Assembly: GCF_027789125.1 (NCBI RefSeq)
Contig: NZ_JAQFVF010000038.1
Location: 34,835 to 98,834 of the forward strand
Origin: Paenibacillus aestuarii
Lineage (GTDB): Bacteria; Bacillota; Bacilli; Paenibacillales; NBRC-103111
Direction: 5' to 3'
DNA length: 64,000 nucleotides
Position 1 is the stretch's first letter, and each line of letters starts with the position of its first letter. Made by a program: the position numbers and the translations under genes. Shown in pieces: positions 15,918-24,339 of this stretch. The notes beneath the pieces were generated by a model that was not told the DNA's origin, did no database searches, and saw nothing but the letters and a program-made list of their open reading frames with translations.

Positions 15918-18410
15918 ATGTCTGCCCAACCGCTTACGCTAGTCGCTTATGAAACTTCGAAGACGCAGCGGAATTATGTCATTTTATTAAGTGCCTTGCT
16001 GGTGCTTATCTCGCTAATTACACTACCGTTCGGAAATACCAAAGGTGCGGAAATTCCGGCTTTTATCCCGGCTGTAATGTCGACGATTATTTGCTTCGAT
16101 TTCATCACGCTGTTCGTCCTGTTCAATCAGTTTCGGGTGAAGCGCTCGCCTGCGGTGCTGGTCCTTTCGGCGGCCTATTTGTTTTCGGCGTTAATTACGA
16201 TCCCGTTTCTTTTAACATTTCCGAAGCTGTTTTCAGAAACAGGACTGTGGCATGCGACCATACAATCTTCACCTTGGATTTACAATATGGGGCGAGCGGG
16301 ATTTCCGGTCATTATTCTGATTTATGTGTGGGTGGAGAACCGTTTTAAAAATGTGCAATTAAATGTCCGGGACGCTCGGCGCTGGTCCGCCATCATTATG
16401 CTGGCCGTTGTCATTGTGGCAGGTTTGATGACGTTGTACGCGACCTATTTCAGCGAGAGCCTGCCGATTATTTTTGAACAGGGCAATTATTCCCCGCTCT
16501 ATGAGGATGTCGTAGGTCCGGGCAATATCGTGATCAACTTCATTGCGCTCGTCGCGCTGATGATGAAGACCAGAGGTAAAAATGTCACCAATCTTTGGCT
16601 GATCGTGGCAATTTTGGCCTCTCTGCTGGATGTGCTGCTGACGTATTTCTCCGGCGCCCGTTACAGCTACGGCTGGTATATGGCCAAGGTGAACAGCTTC
16701 ATGTCATCGAATATTTTGCTGGCGATGCTCATTTTCGAATTCAACCGCTTGTATTATAACACGACAGAGCTGTACCATCATTTGCTGGAGCGCAATGAGC
16801 TTGTCGCCGCTAAGGAACGGGCTGAATCGGCCAATTTAGCGAAAAGCGAGTTCCTCGCGAGCATGAGCCATGAGATTCGAACGCCGATGAATGCGATTAT
16901 CGGGATGGCTGATCTGCTTTATGAAACCGAACTTACGGAAGAGCAGAAGACGTATGTGGAAGTATTCCGAAAATCGGGCAACAATTTGCTGAACCTGATT
17001 AATGATATTTTGGATTTGTCCAAAGTGGAAGCCGGGCATTTGGAGCTGGAGGAGGTTGATTTTAACCTCGAAGAATTGATTGAAAAGACGCTGGAAATAT
17101 TGGCGATCCGTGCTCACGGCAAAAAGCTGGAGCTGCTGTCCTACGTCGCGCCGGACATTTCCAAGTCTATCTGCGGCGATCCGGACCGCCTGCGGCAGGT
17201 GCTTTTTAACTTAATCGGCAATGCGATTAAATTTACGGATGCGGGCGAAATCGTCGTTCGCGTCAAAAAGGATCCGGAGCATCCGGAGATGACGCTAGTC
17301 TCCGTTTCGGATACGGGGATTGGCATTCATCCGAGCAAGCTGGGCGCGATTTTTGACTTGTTCACGCAGGGCGACTCGTCGGTTACCCGCAAATATGGCG
17401 GGACAGGGCTCGGTTTAACGATCTGCAAACGCATCGTGGAAAAGATGGATGGCGAGATTTGGGTCGAGAGCGAAGTGGGCAAAGGGAGCACGTTCTTCTT
17501 CCGGGTGAAGCTGGTGGAAAGCGGCGGCCAGCTGGACGCGCTTCCTCGTCAGGAGCAGCGCCTGCAGGGCTTAAAAACGCTGGTGGTCGATGATAACAGC
17601 ACGAACCGGTTTATTGTCCGCGAAATGTTGATTAAGTACGGCCTGGAGATTACGGAAGCGGAAAGCGGGCGCGAAGGGCTGGAGGAGCTGAAGCGGGCGC
17701 GAGAGGCTGGAACGCCATATGCGCTGCTGCTGGTGGACTGCTTGATGCCAGAGATGAGCGGCTTTGAGATGATTGAGAGCTTGCAGACGGTTTGCACGGA
17801 GAAGAAGCCGGTGATCATGATGCTCACGTCCGACGATCAAAGCAGCAATATCAAGCGCTGCAAGGAGCTCGGGGTCAACTATTACATGATTAAGCCGGTC
17901 AAAAAGCAGCGGTTGCTGGAGGCGATCCTGCAGGCCGCCGCTCCGGCGGTCAACAGGGCTGAGCTGTCTGCGAATGTGACCGAATGGAAGCAGGAGCCGC
18001 GTCAGCTGCGGATTTTGCTTGTGGAAGACAACGAGGACAATCAGCTGTTGTTTAGATCGTACTTGAAGAAAACGAGCCATCACATCGACTTGGCCGAAAA
18101 CGGGGAAATCGCCAGCAAGAAGGTGCAGGAAAGCGAGTACGATCTCGTCTTCATGGACATGCAGATGCCTGTCATGGATGGATATACGGCAACGAAGCTG
18201 ATCCGCGCCAGAGAGCGGGAAAAGTCGCTGCGTCCGGTGCCGATTATCGCTTTAACGGCGCACGTGCTCAAGGAGGATATGCAAAAATGTCTGGATTGCG
18301 GCTGTACCGATTATTTGACGAAGCCTATTTACAAGCAATCCTTGCTATCATTTATTCAATTATTTGCGGAGGGCAACTATCGTGGGCCAGTACAACAACT
18401 TGAAAGATAA
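15918..18410 (+). CDS. MASE4 hybrid sensor histidine kinase with two receiver domains
   Basis: 830 residues. An N-terminal multi-pass sensor (residues ~15-290) matches MASE4, with AFIPAVMSTIICFDFITLFV and FNQFRVKRSPAVLVLSAAYL. Next come a short coiled linker, HisKA with the phospho-His in SMSHEIRTPMNAIIG near residue 318, and a HATPase domain (N box FNLIGNAIKF, G boxes VSDTGIG and GGTGLGL). Two receivers follow: VVDDNSTNRF/LLVDCLMPEMSG, then VEDNEDNQLL/VFMDMQMPVMDGY with LTKPI. GGAGAGGAAAG precedes the ATG. The next gene is an Hpt protein overlapping by 29 bp, then a REC-GGDEF protein, so a full His-Asp-His-Asp relay is encoded in one unit. Confidence 0.92.
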   Translation: MSAQPLTLVAYETSKTQRNYVILLSALLVLISLITLPFGNTKGAEIPAFIPAVMSTIICFDFITLFVLFNQFRVKRSPAVLVLSAAYLFSALITIPFLLTFPKLFSETGLWHATIQSSPWIYNMGRAGFPVIILIYVWVENRFKNVQLNVRDARRWSAIIMLAVVIVAGLMTLYATYFSESLPIIFEQGNYSPLYEDVVGPGNIVINFIALVALMMKTRGKNVTNLWLIVAILASLLDVLLTYFSGARYSYGWYMAKVNSFMSSNILLAMLIFEFNRLYYNTTELYHHLLERNELVAAKERAESANLAKSEFLASMSHEIRTPMNAIIGMADLLYETELTEEQKTYVEVFRKSGNNLLNLINDILDLSKVEAGHLELEEVDFNLEELIEKTLEILAIRAHGKKLELLSYVAPDISKSICGDPDRLRQVLFNLIGNAIKFTDAGEIVVRVKKDPEHPEMTLVSVSDTGIGIHPSKLGAIFDLFTQGDSSVTRKYGGTGLGLTICKRIVEKMDGEIWVESEVGKGSTFFFRVKLVESGGQLDALPRQEQRLQGLKTLVVDDNSTNRFIVREMLIKYGLEITEAESGREGLEELKRAREAGTPYALLLVDCLMPEMSGFEMIESLQTVCTEKKPVIMMLTSDDQSSNIKRCKELGVNYYMIKPVKKQRLLEAILQAAAPAVNRAELSANVTEWKQEPRQLRILLVEDNEDNQLLFRSYLKKTSHHIDLAENGEIASKKVQESEYDLVFMDMQMPVMDGYTATKLIRAREREKSLRPVPIIALTAHVLKEDMQKCLDCGCTDYLTKPIYKQSLLSFIQLFAEGNYRGPVQQLER

Positions 18411-18708
18411 AATTACGGTTGAAATCGACGCGGATTTGGAAGACTTGATCCCCGGTTATTTGCGCAATAAGCAAAATGAGATCGAGCGCATGGCCGCCGC
18501 CATGGCAACAAGCGATTTCAGCGCGATTGCCTTGATTGCGCATGGCTTGAAGGGAAACGGAGCGGCGTACGGCTTTGTCCCTTTGTCTGAGCTTGGAGCG
18601 GCGATGGAGAAGGCGGCGGGCTTACAAGACGGGGAAGCGATTGGCAAACTTTTGGAAGACATGCAAGCTTATTTAACTCAAATTGAGATTGTTTATATCG
18701 AATGCTAA
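18382..18708 (+). CDS. Hpt histidine phosphotransfer protein
   Basis: 108 residues from a GTG at 18382 preceded by GGAGGG at 18368. An upstream TTG at 18364 would place this SD inside the gene. The signature IAHGLKGNGAAYGF contains the phospho-accepting His, followed by a second helix (LGAAMEKAAGL). This single helical-bundle domain shuttles phosphate from the hybrid kinase just upstream (its end overlaps this gene) to the receiver domain of the REC-GGDEF protein just downstream. Location and order make that wiring likely, not proven. Confidence 0.88.
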   Translation: MGQYNNLKDKITVEIDADLEDLIPGYLRNKQNEIERMAAAMATSDFSAIALIAHGLKGNGAAYGFVPLSELGAAMEKAAGLQDGEAIGKLLEDMQAYLTQIEIVYIEC

Positions 18709-18738
18709 TTCGTGCAAGCTGCTTGTGAAGGAGATACG

Positions 18739-20079
18739 ATGAACGTGACCGGATTTACCCCAACCCAATTGCATAAAAGCGCATCCACGCTGTCAGATAG
18801 CCAAGAGAGCAGATTGCTCATCATTGATGATGATGCCGATTTACGGGCGCTCCTCCTGCGAAAGTTTAGAGCCGAGGGCTTCCATGTCGATGAAGCGTCC
18901 AGTGTCCACATGGCCACAGAGCGGCTTTATGAGGCGGCGTATGATCTCATTATTTTGGACTTGATGATGGTCCCGGAGTCTGGTTATGTGCTATTTGACT
19001 TCTTGAAAAGCGATCCGAAATTCAAATGGATACCGCTGATTGTGCTGTCCGGTCATCAAGATTTGGATGAAAAAGTCAAATGTCTCGAGCTCGGCGCCGA
19101 CGATTATGTAACCAAGCCGTTTCAGTTTCGCGAGCTGAAAGCAAGAGTCGGCCGCATGCTGACGCGAGCCCGGGAATATGAGCATATCGCGTTCCGCGAT
19201 GCGTTAACAGGTGTATACAACCGCAGATATTTCGATAATTATTTGGCTGTGGAACTGCAAAAAATCCAGCGCACACATGCTTCGTCAACGCTGGTTCTGC
19301 TCGATATCGACCGCTTCAAAGGCGTGAACGATACATACGGCCATCCGATCGGCGATCTCGTGCTGCAAGGCATGGCGCATCTGTTGAAGGAGAATCTGCG
19401 CCAATCAGATTTTGTCGCGCGCTTCGGCGGTGAAGAGTTCGTCATTATGCTCGGCGGCGCCTCCGAAAGAGAAGCGATGCGCGTGATGAACGAGCTGCTG
19501 GGCAAAGTGCGCGAGCATGTGATGGCGCACGTGGAGGATCAGCAGATCCGGATCACCTTCTCCGGGGGGCTGGCCGCCTGGGAGCCTGGGGTGTCGCGCG
19601 CGGAATGGATCAGCCGCGCCGATCAAATGCTCTACGCCGCCAAGCAGGCCGGCCGAAACCAATGCGCCGGGTGGTCCCAACGGGGGAGCTCAGACACACC
19701 GGAAGAAGCGAGCGAAGCCGGCGTTCCGCAACGCCTGCCACTCGTGCTCGTTGTCGATGAGAGCAAGATGATGCATGCCATTTTGACCGCGAAATTGGCT
19801 GAGCTCTCTTTGCAGACTGTCAGTGTAACCCAACGGGAAGCGGCCATAGCTTTTGTGCAGGAGCATGAGGTGGATCTGTGCATTATGGATGCGTCTGTGC
19901 CGAACTTGCGTTCGCTATCGAAGCGGAAGAATATCAAGATCTTCGCCATCACGGATCATGCGCAGGAAAAAGAGCGGCTGGCCGCCGGCTTTACGGCGGA
20001 TGAACGGATGGCCAAGCCATTTTCGCTGGTTGAGCTGGAGATGCGGTTGAAAAAGCTGATGTTTGTCGACAATGGGTAA
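18739..20079 (+). CDS. REC-GGDEF-REC protein (PleD-like diguanylate cyclase)
   Basis: 446 residues from the ATG at 18739 (AAGGAGATACG upstream); a GTG at 18712 is a weaker alternative. The first receiver has LIIDDDAD, LIILDLMM, LSGHQD and DDYVTKPF. The GGDEF domain has DALTGVYNRRYF, LDIDRFKGVNDTYGHPIGD and the active GGEEF in ARFGGEEFVIML, preceded five residues earlier by RQSD, an RxxD product-inhibition site. The C-terminal third is a degenerate receiver (VVDESKMM, CIMDASVPN, MAKPFS). Predicted output: phosphorylation-controlled cyclic di-GMP synthesis, fed by the kinase and Hpt protein upstream. Confidence 0.92.
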   Translation: MNVTGFTPTQLHKSASTLSDSQESRLLIIDDDADLRALLLRKFRAEGFHVDEASSVHMATERLYEAAYDLIILDLMMVPESGYVLFDFLKSDPKFKWIPLIVLSGHQDLDEKVKCLELGADDYVTKPFQFRELKARVGRMLTRAREYEHIAFRDALTGVYNRRYFDNYLAVELQKIQRTHASSTLVLLDIDRFKGVNDTYGHPIGDLVLQGMAHLLKENLRQSDFVARFGGEEFVIMLGGASEREAMRVMNELLGKVREHVMAHVEDQQIRITFSGGLAAWEPGVSRAEWISRADQMLYAAKQAGRNQCAGWSQRGSSDTPEEASEAGVPQRLPLVLVVDESKMMHAILTAKLAELSLQTVSVTQREAAIAFVQEHEVDLCIMDASVPNLRSLSKRKNIKIFAITDHAQEKERLAAGFTADERMAKPFSLVELEMRLKKLMFVDNG

Positions 20080-20168
20080 GAGGCGTCCCAACATCTGGCA
20101 GCTTACATGAAAGTTTGGTATGATTCATACTATAGATTGTACCTATATCAAAAAGGGGATGAAAATCC

Positions 20169-20822
20169 ATGGAAAGAACGGTTACGGTTTCCCATTCAGG
20201 CAGTTTCGCGCATGTCCTGCAGACATTTGCGATCTCGCTTCTGGTATCCTTCCTCGGCACGCTGATCGGCGCGATTGTGGTTCCGCCTTCGATGATCATG
20301 CTTTTTGTGGTCGCAGAAGTTGTGATGCTGGTTGCAGCAATTGTCATTCGTATTCGCGGTAAAAACATCGGCTACGGCTTTTTGTACGCTTTTACAGCGA
20401 TCTCCGGCGTGACATTGTATCCAGTAATTGAAGCTTACGGCGGCCTGCTTGGCGCAAATGTGGTGTCAGGTGCGTTCCTGGCGACTGCGGTTATTTTTGG
20501 CGGACTGGCCCTGTATGCGCATAGATCGAAGCGGGATTTCAGCTTCTTGGGTGGATTCTTGTTCGCGGGAACGATCGGGCTTGTGCTGATGAGCTTGATC
20601 TCCTTGTTCGTCTCATTTGGTTCCGTGATGAACCTGGTCTGGTCCTTGATCGGGATTTTGATTTTTAGCGGCTGGGTCCTTTATGACGTTGCTCAATACC
20701 GCGATGGTGTTGGCGCAGAAGAAGTGCCGCTCGCTGCTTTGAATATTTATCTCGATTTTATTAACCTGTTCTTGTACATTCTTCGCTTCCTGGCCTCCAT
20801 TGCCGGAGTGAACAGAGATTAA
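20169..20822 (+). CDS. Bax inhibitor-1 family membrane protein (YetJ-like)
   Basis: 217 residues with seven hydrophobic segments. The family hallmarks are SGVTLYPVIEAYG, the run SGWVLYDVAQYRDG and ALNIYLDFINLFLYILR near the C-terminus. The two Asp residues in YDVAQ and YLDFIN correspond to the pH-sensing pair of the B. subtilis calcium leak channel YetJ. AAAGGGGATG lies upstream. Monocistronic with a strong terminator after it. The likely role is proton-sensitive calcium leak or membrane homeostasis. Confidence 0.9.
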   Translation: MERTVTVSHSGSFAHVLQTFAISLLVSFLGTLIGAIVVPPSMIMLFVVAEVVMLVAAIVIRIRGKNIGYGFLYAFTAISGVTLYPVIEAYGGLLGANVVSGAFLATAVIFGGLALYAHRSKRDFSFLGGFLFAGTIGLVLMSLISLFVSFGSVMNLVWSLIGILIFSGWVLYDVAQYRDGVGAEEVPLAALNIYLDFINLFLYILRFLASIAGVNRD

Positions 20823-20834
20823 GTGAAATTCGTT

Positions 20835-20888
20835 AAGCACTCTCTTGAAACGTGCCTGGTTGCACGGCTTCAGAGGGTGCTTTTTTTA
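20835..20888 (+). terminator. Rho-independent terminator
   Basis: AAGCACTCTCTTGAA pairs imperfectly with TTCAGAGGGTGCTT, with an inner CGTGC/GCACG stem, then seven T. Follows the Bax-inhibitor gene. Confidence 0.82.
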
Positions 20889-20974
20889 TTGGGGCAGCTG
20901 GAACAAGCACGATTTGCCTTCTCTCGACATACAATTTATTGATTTCGAATCCAAGTTGAGAGGAGATGACGCAG

Positions 20975-21256
20975 GTGGCGGCATGCAGCACTTGGACATA
21001 CAGAGGCATTTCGGCTTCGGTTTTTAAAAGCTTGCAAAACGTGGGCAGGAAGCAAGGCTTTACGATTCCGAACGCAGCTTCCGGAAAATTTGTGATTTCG
21101 GTCGCAGGGATGAGTGTCGGATTTCAGTATGCTTGGGATACTAACGGGCAAACGTTATTGTTGCAATGTGTGAATAAGCCTATGCTGTTAGGTTGCGGAA
21201 CGATTAAATCGTTTGCTGATAAAATCGTGGCCGAGAGCGGTGGCAAAGTCGGATAA
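20975..21256 (+). CDS. Small protein, unknown
   Basis: 93 residues if the GTG at 20975 is used. GAGAGGAG lies nine bases before it, while the in-frame ATG at 20966 is only two bases from that SD. Contains GFTIPNAASGKFVISVAGMSVGFQYAWD and LLLQCVNKPMLLGCGTI, suggesting alternating beta strands. It has two Cys in the second half and no signal peptide. It precedes yqzE on the same strand. No function assigned. Confidence 0.6.
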   Translation: MAACSTWTYRGISASVFKSLQNVGRKQGFTIPNAASGKFVISVAGMSVGFQYAWDTNGQTLLLQCVNKPMLLGCGTIKSFADKIVAESGGKVG

Positions 21257-21334
21257 ATCAACCGCTTCCGCCTGTCTATTCCGTTTAGGCGCACGCCTGT
21301 ATGGGTAAAATAGGGAGGGAAGGCAGGTGGAGGC

Positions 21335-21562
21335 ATGGCGAAAAGCGATGACTTGGTGAAGTACATAACGCTTCAGGTGATTTCCTACATGGAGACGCCG
21401 AAAGATGTCCGCAAGCAGGCAAAAGTAGCGATAAAAGAGCAGCGGGAAAGCTGGCAAACGCGCTGGTTTGGCTTGATGCCGATGGCGGCGAGCATGTTGT
21501 TTAAGCAGGTAAGACGGAAAAAAAATGCCGAAGTTTCCCGGGAAATAAAATTAAAGCCTTAA
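21335..21562 (+). CDS. yqzE: YqzE-family small protein
   Basis: 75 residues. The motif DDLVKYITLQVISYMETPKD followed by VRKQAK, and the end WFGLMPMAASMLFKQ, match YqzE, which in B. subtilis (about 58 residues) follows the comG competence pilus operon. No comG genes are present here. GGGAGGGAAGG provides an SD. The function of YqzE is unknown. Its position before yqhG-yqhH resembles the B. subtilis order yqzE ... yqhG-yqhH with intervening genes changed. Confidence 0.85.
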   Translation: MAKSDDLVKYITLQVISYMETPKDVRKQAKVAIKEQRESWQTRWFGLMPMAASMLFKQVRRKKNAEVSREIKLKP

Positions 21563-21593
21563 GCCTTCGTGACGGTTGGTTTAAGGTTTTTTT
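21553..21593 (+). terminator. Terminator of yqzE
   Basis: AAAGCCTTAAGCC pairs with GGTTTAAGGTTTT, then a T run. It overlaps the last codons of yqzE. Confidence 0.65.
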
Positions 21594-21617
21594 GTGTTGG
21601 TTGTTGGCGGGAGCTCG

Positions 21618-21756
21618 GCTGAAGAGCGGGAAATACGTGCTATGTGTGCAGCTGGGGAAGTTGGCTGGGCTGAAGAGCGGGAAATACGTGCTATGTGTGC
21701 AGCTAGGGAAGTTGGGCTCGGCTGAAGAACGGGAAATACGTGCTATGCGTGCAGTT
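21618..21756. repeat. Three tandem 51-52 bp units
   Basis: GCTGAAGAGCGGGAAATACG followed by TGCTATGTGTGCAGCT recurs at 21618, 21669 and 21721. The copies are nearly identical, and the third diverges at its end. Not coding as far as can be seen. Confidence 0.88.
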
Positions 21757-21807
21757 GGCGCACCTGAGCCGCACTGCAAAGCAGGATTCCCCCTGTGAGC
21801 AGTGCCG

Positions 21808-21989
21808 CAGTTCGATTTTGCCCATTTGCAGCAGCTTGCTGGCACTCCAATGCTTCTGCAGTCCGATTTCGCCCAATTGGAGCAGCTGAAAAGCTCCCCG
21901 CATGGCAAGAAAGCTGCTCTAAGCAGGCAAAATCGGACTGCAGCCCGCGCCGCCCCACCACGTCATCTGTAATTGGGCAGAATCGGACT
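21808..21989. repeat. Four copies of a ~20-bp element, two direct and two inverted
   Basis: CAGTTCGATTTTGCCCATTTG (21808) and CAGTCCGATTTCGCCCAATTG (21859) are answered by reverse complements ending at 21943 and 21989. The arrangement can fold into a long hairpin. Up to 22190 there is more palindromic, gene-free sequence (for example AGCGGATTTTCCGCT near 22117). Confidence 0.8.
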
Positions 21990-22193
21990 TGGGGGATCGG
22001 AGGGGGAAGTCGCGGATGCGTGCAAGTGCGGCTCGGGTTGTGCCGCTGGCGCCTCACACGCTAAAGCGCATGTTCTACTTTGGAGGGGCCACAGGAGGGG
22101 CTGGGTGAGGCTGCAGAGCGGATTTTCCGCTCTAGATGGGCAGTTAGCCCGCGAGCAACTCGCGCAAAGCGGAATACCCGCTTTATGACGCAA

Positions 22194-22234
22194 AAAAACA
22201 CAGTACTGTCCTCAAGGACAATACTGCGTTTTCT
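22194..22234. terminator. Bidirectional terminator
   Basis: AAAACACAGTACTGTCCT pairs with GGACAATACTGCGTTTT around CAA. It ends the minus-strand gene that stops at 22241. Confidence 0.82.
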
Positions 22235-22240
22235 TCTCAT

Positions 22241-23188
22241 TCAGGGGTACAACCGTCCCTGCATGAGGGCTTCGTTCAGAAGCACGTATCGCGGACCGAC
22301 GTGGTCGAGCACAAGAAAGGGCGCGTTATCCCCCCATTGCTGGTACCCAATGACAGCAAGGGGGAGCGTCACCTGCTTACCATACAGCAGGACGACATAG
22401 GTCAGTTGTTCCTGTGTCTGCAGTGCGGTTTTGAGCTCGGCCAGATTCGACGCTTGCAGCGGTGTTCCTTGGACCCAAGGCAGCCGATTGTAGGGGTCAA
22501 AAGCCGGCAGCAGCCGTTCATCCGTTATTCCCGTCAAATCGGCAGCACCAATCTGCTGAACAGGCAGTACGGGAACGGGATCGCTTTTTAAAGGGAGCAG
22601 CTCGCCGGATTTGGCATCCAGATAATAAGTCTGGTCCTGCAAGTTGATTTTCCAGACGGCGGTAAGGGCATCCATATACAATCGGTCTTTGCGAATAGCG
22701 TCATTTTGAATAAAATCGGTTAATGAAAGGGTATCCGGAATAAGTGCCTGCTGTACCAAAGAACGATACAGCGTGGTATAGCTGAATAAAGGACTGTCGC
22801 CGGTGCCGTACTCCGTCAGACGGAGGGAGCCGTCCTCAGCTGCATGAATGATCATATAGCCGACTTCATGACCGGTCTCTCCGAAAATAACGACCCAGCC
22901 ATGGGTTCCAGGGCCGAGCGGATAGCTTTGCCAGTTGGCCTGCTGCCAATTCTCGAAACCTTGCTTCTGTGCTAGAACGGATTTCCATTTATTCACAGTG
23001 TCGGTTAATGACAAATCACTGCTTGCGTTGATCAGTGGTTTGTTATCCGCAGGGGCTGCGGCAACAGCGGTTCCTGCTTGATCCAGGCTTGTCCGGTCCG
23101 GGGCATCAACAGCCGAGGTATGGAAGGGCGCGCTGAACAGCACGCAAACGCTGATCAGGCACATGGTTGTCCATCTTTTCCACAACAT
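22241..23188 (-). CDS. Secreted protein, unknown
   Basis: 315 residues. An N-terminal signal peptide (WKRWTTMCLISVCVLFSAPF, then HTSA) is followed by an exported domain. Its central part GTHGWVVIFGETGHEVGYMI looks like a PepSY-type or cystatin-like strand pattern. The C-terminal part LAVIGYQQWGDNAPFLVLDH with VGPRYVLLNEAL resembles the end of C39-like domains, but no catalytic residues can be assigned. Soluble after cleavage, with no anchor seen. It stands between yqzE and yqhG, the place of the unrelated yqzG in B. subtilis. 122 bp of otherwise featureless DNA separates it from yqhG. Confidence 0.65.
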   Translation of the reverse strand: MLWKRWTTMCLISVCVLFSAPFHTSAVDAPDRTSLDQAGTAVAAAPADNKPLINASSDLSLTDTVNKWKSVLAQKQGFENWQQANWQSYPLGPGTHGWVVIFGETGHEVGYMIIHAAEDGSLRLTEYGTGDSPLFSYTTLYRSLVQQALIPDTLSLTDFIQNDAIRKDRLYMDALTAVWKINLQDQTYYLDAKSGELLPLKSDPVPVLPVQQIGAADLTGITDERLLPAFDPYNRLPWVQGTPLQASNLAELKTALQTQEQLTYVVLLYGKQVTLPLAVIGYQQWGDNAPFLVLDHVGPRYVLLNEALMQGRLYP

Positions 23189-23310
23189 GATTATGCTTCA
23201 CCTGCCCATTCGTATAACTTCTTATGGATATGCTCCTATTGTAAAACTTATGCCCTAAAAAGAATGTTAGAACCTGTAACGGCTTATTTGCGAAGTTTTA
23301 GCGACTTAAG

Positions 23311-24339
23311 TCAATTTCTGGTTGCTCTGCCCGAGTTTAAATGAAACAGACCGCAATTGATGACAGAAACTACGATTCGCGGCTTATACTGCCAGTCGAT
23401 TTCCTGCAGCCGGTTGCGGCATTGCGTCTCGATCTCATCTCTTTTATCCGGCTCGGCGCTGAGCAGCAGTCCGTTGTAATACGCTTCGACACGGTTAATT
23501 TCACTGCGGTGCTGTTCGTTCGCTTCATCGGCCCAGCTGTGGTCGTAAACGCTGATTTTGCGCTCCAGAGTCATCTCCAGGGCGTTGATGGCTTTGGACA
23601 ACGAGATGGTGTCAGGCAAAATATGGCTGTTCGCCGGGAGCTTAGGCGAGAGGCTTTTGGTCAATAAGTGTTTGTGAAAATGTTCACGGATTTCGCCGTT
23701 GTTAAGTTGTATGGCGAGCGAATGAATTTCACTGCGTTTGCGGTCGCACGCCAATTCGACTTTATAGTTCACGCACAGCCACGTATCGTAGACAAGCGCT
23801 TGATTGGTGACGGCCCCTGTCGGGAAGGGCTCTTCAAACAGGTGCACGAAACGTCCCTTCTCGCGAACGATGCCAAACATTTGCTCCAGCCGCCGGCTGC
23901 CAAGCGTAACTTCGTCTTGTGGGACGCGTGCGGTCACCGTCGTCGGCACGAAACCGAAGTAGCGGCCCAGGATGCTGTCATCTTGCTGAGCGGCCGGCTG
24001 CCCTTGAGCTTGTCCTTGTGCTTGCCCTACTGGGCCTGGCGCTCCCGGCGCTCCTGATCCGCCGCCAGCAGGCACAGCTTTCCCGGCTGCCGCCGCTCTA
24101 GGTTTTGCTTCCGCTTTCATCTGTTCCGGGTCGAAAATGAACTTGTATGTCATTGTCTCCGGCGCAGCGCCTGTTCGCTCCACGAAGCTCCAGTAATAGG
24201 GCCGTCCTGTCATCTCCTTATCGGCTTCGGGAGAGAGCTTGACGGTTACGTAGGCTGGCGTTTTTTCCAGAATTGTGCACTCGTAAGCTTCCAGAAAACG
24301 CATGACAAATGTGTGGATATTCCGCTTGCTGATCGTCAT
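23311..24339 (-). CDS. yqhG: YqhG-family protein
   Basis: 342 residues. The start MTISKRNIHTFVMRFLEAYE and the body TVKLSPEADKEMTGRPYYW match YqhG, a conserved Bacillales protein always found with the SNF2-like YqhH. An internal low-complexity Ala/Gly/Pro/Gln segment (residues ~80-120) is an unusual insertion. The ATG overlaps the stop of yqhH by 4 bp, so the two are translationally coupled and probably act together. Biochemical function is unknown. No signal peptide. Confidence 0.85.
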   Translation of the reverse strand: MTISKRNIHTFVMRFLEAYECTILEKTPAYVTVKLSPEADKEMTGRPYYWSFVERTGAAPETMTYKFIFDPEQMKAEAKPRAAAAGKAVPAGGGSGAPGAPGPVGQAQGQAQGQPAAQQDDSILGRYFGFVPTTVTARVPQDEVTLGSRRLEQMFGIVREKGRFVHLFEEPFPTGAVTNQALVYDTWLCVNYKVELACDRKRSEIHSLAIQLNNGEIREHFHKHLLTKSLSPKLPANSHILPDTISLSKAINALEMTLERKISVYDHSWADEANEQHRSEINRVEAYYNGLLLSAEPDKRDEIETQCRNRLQEIDWQYKPRIVVSVINCGLFHLNSGRATRN

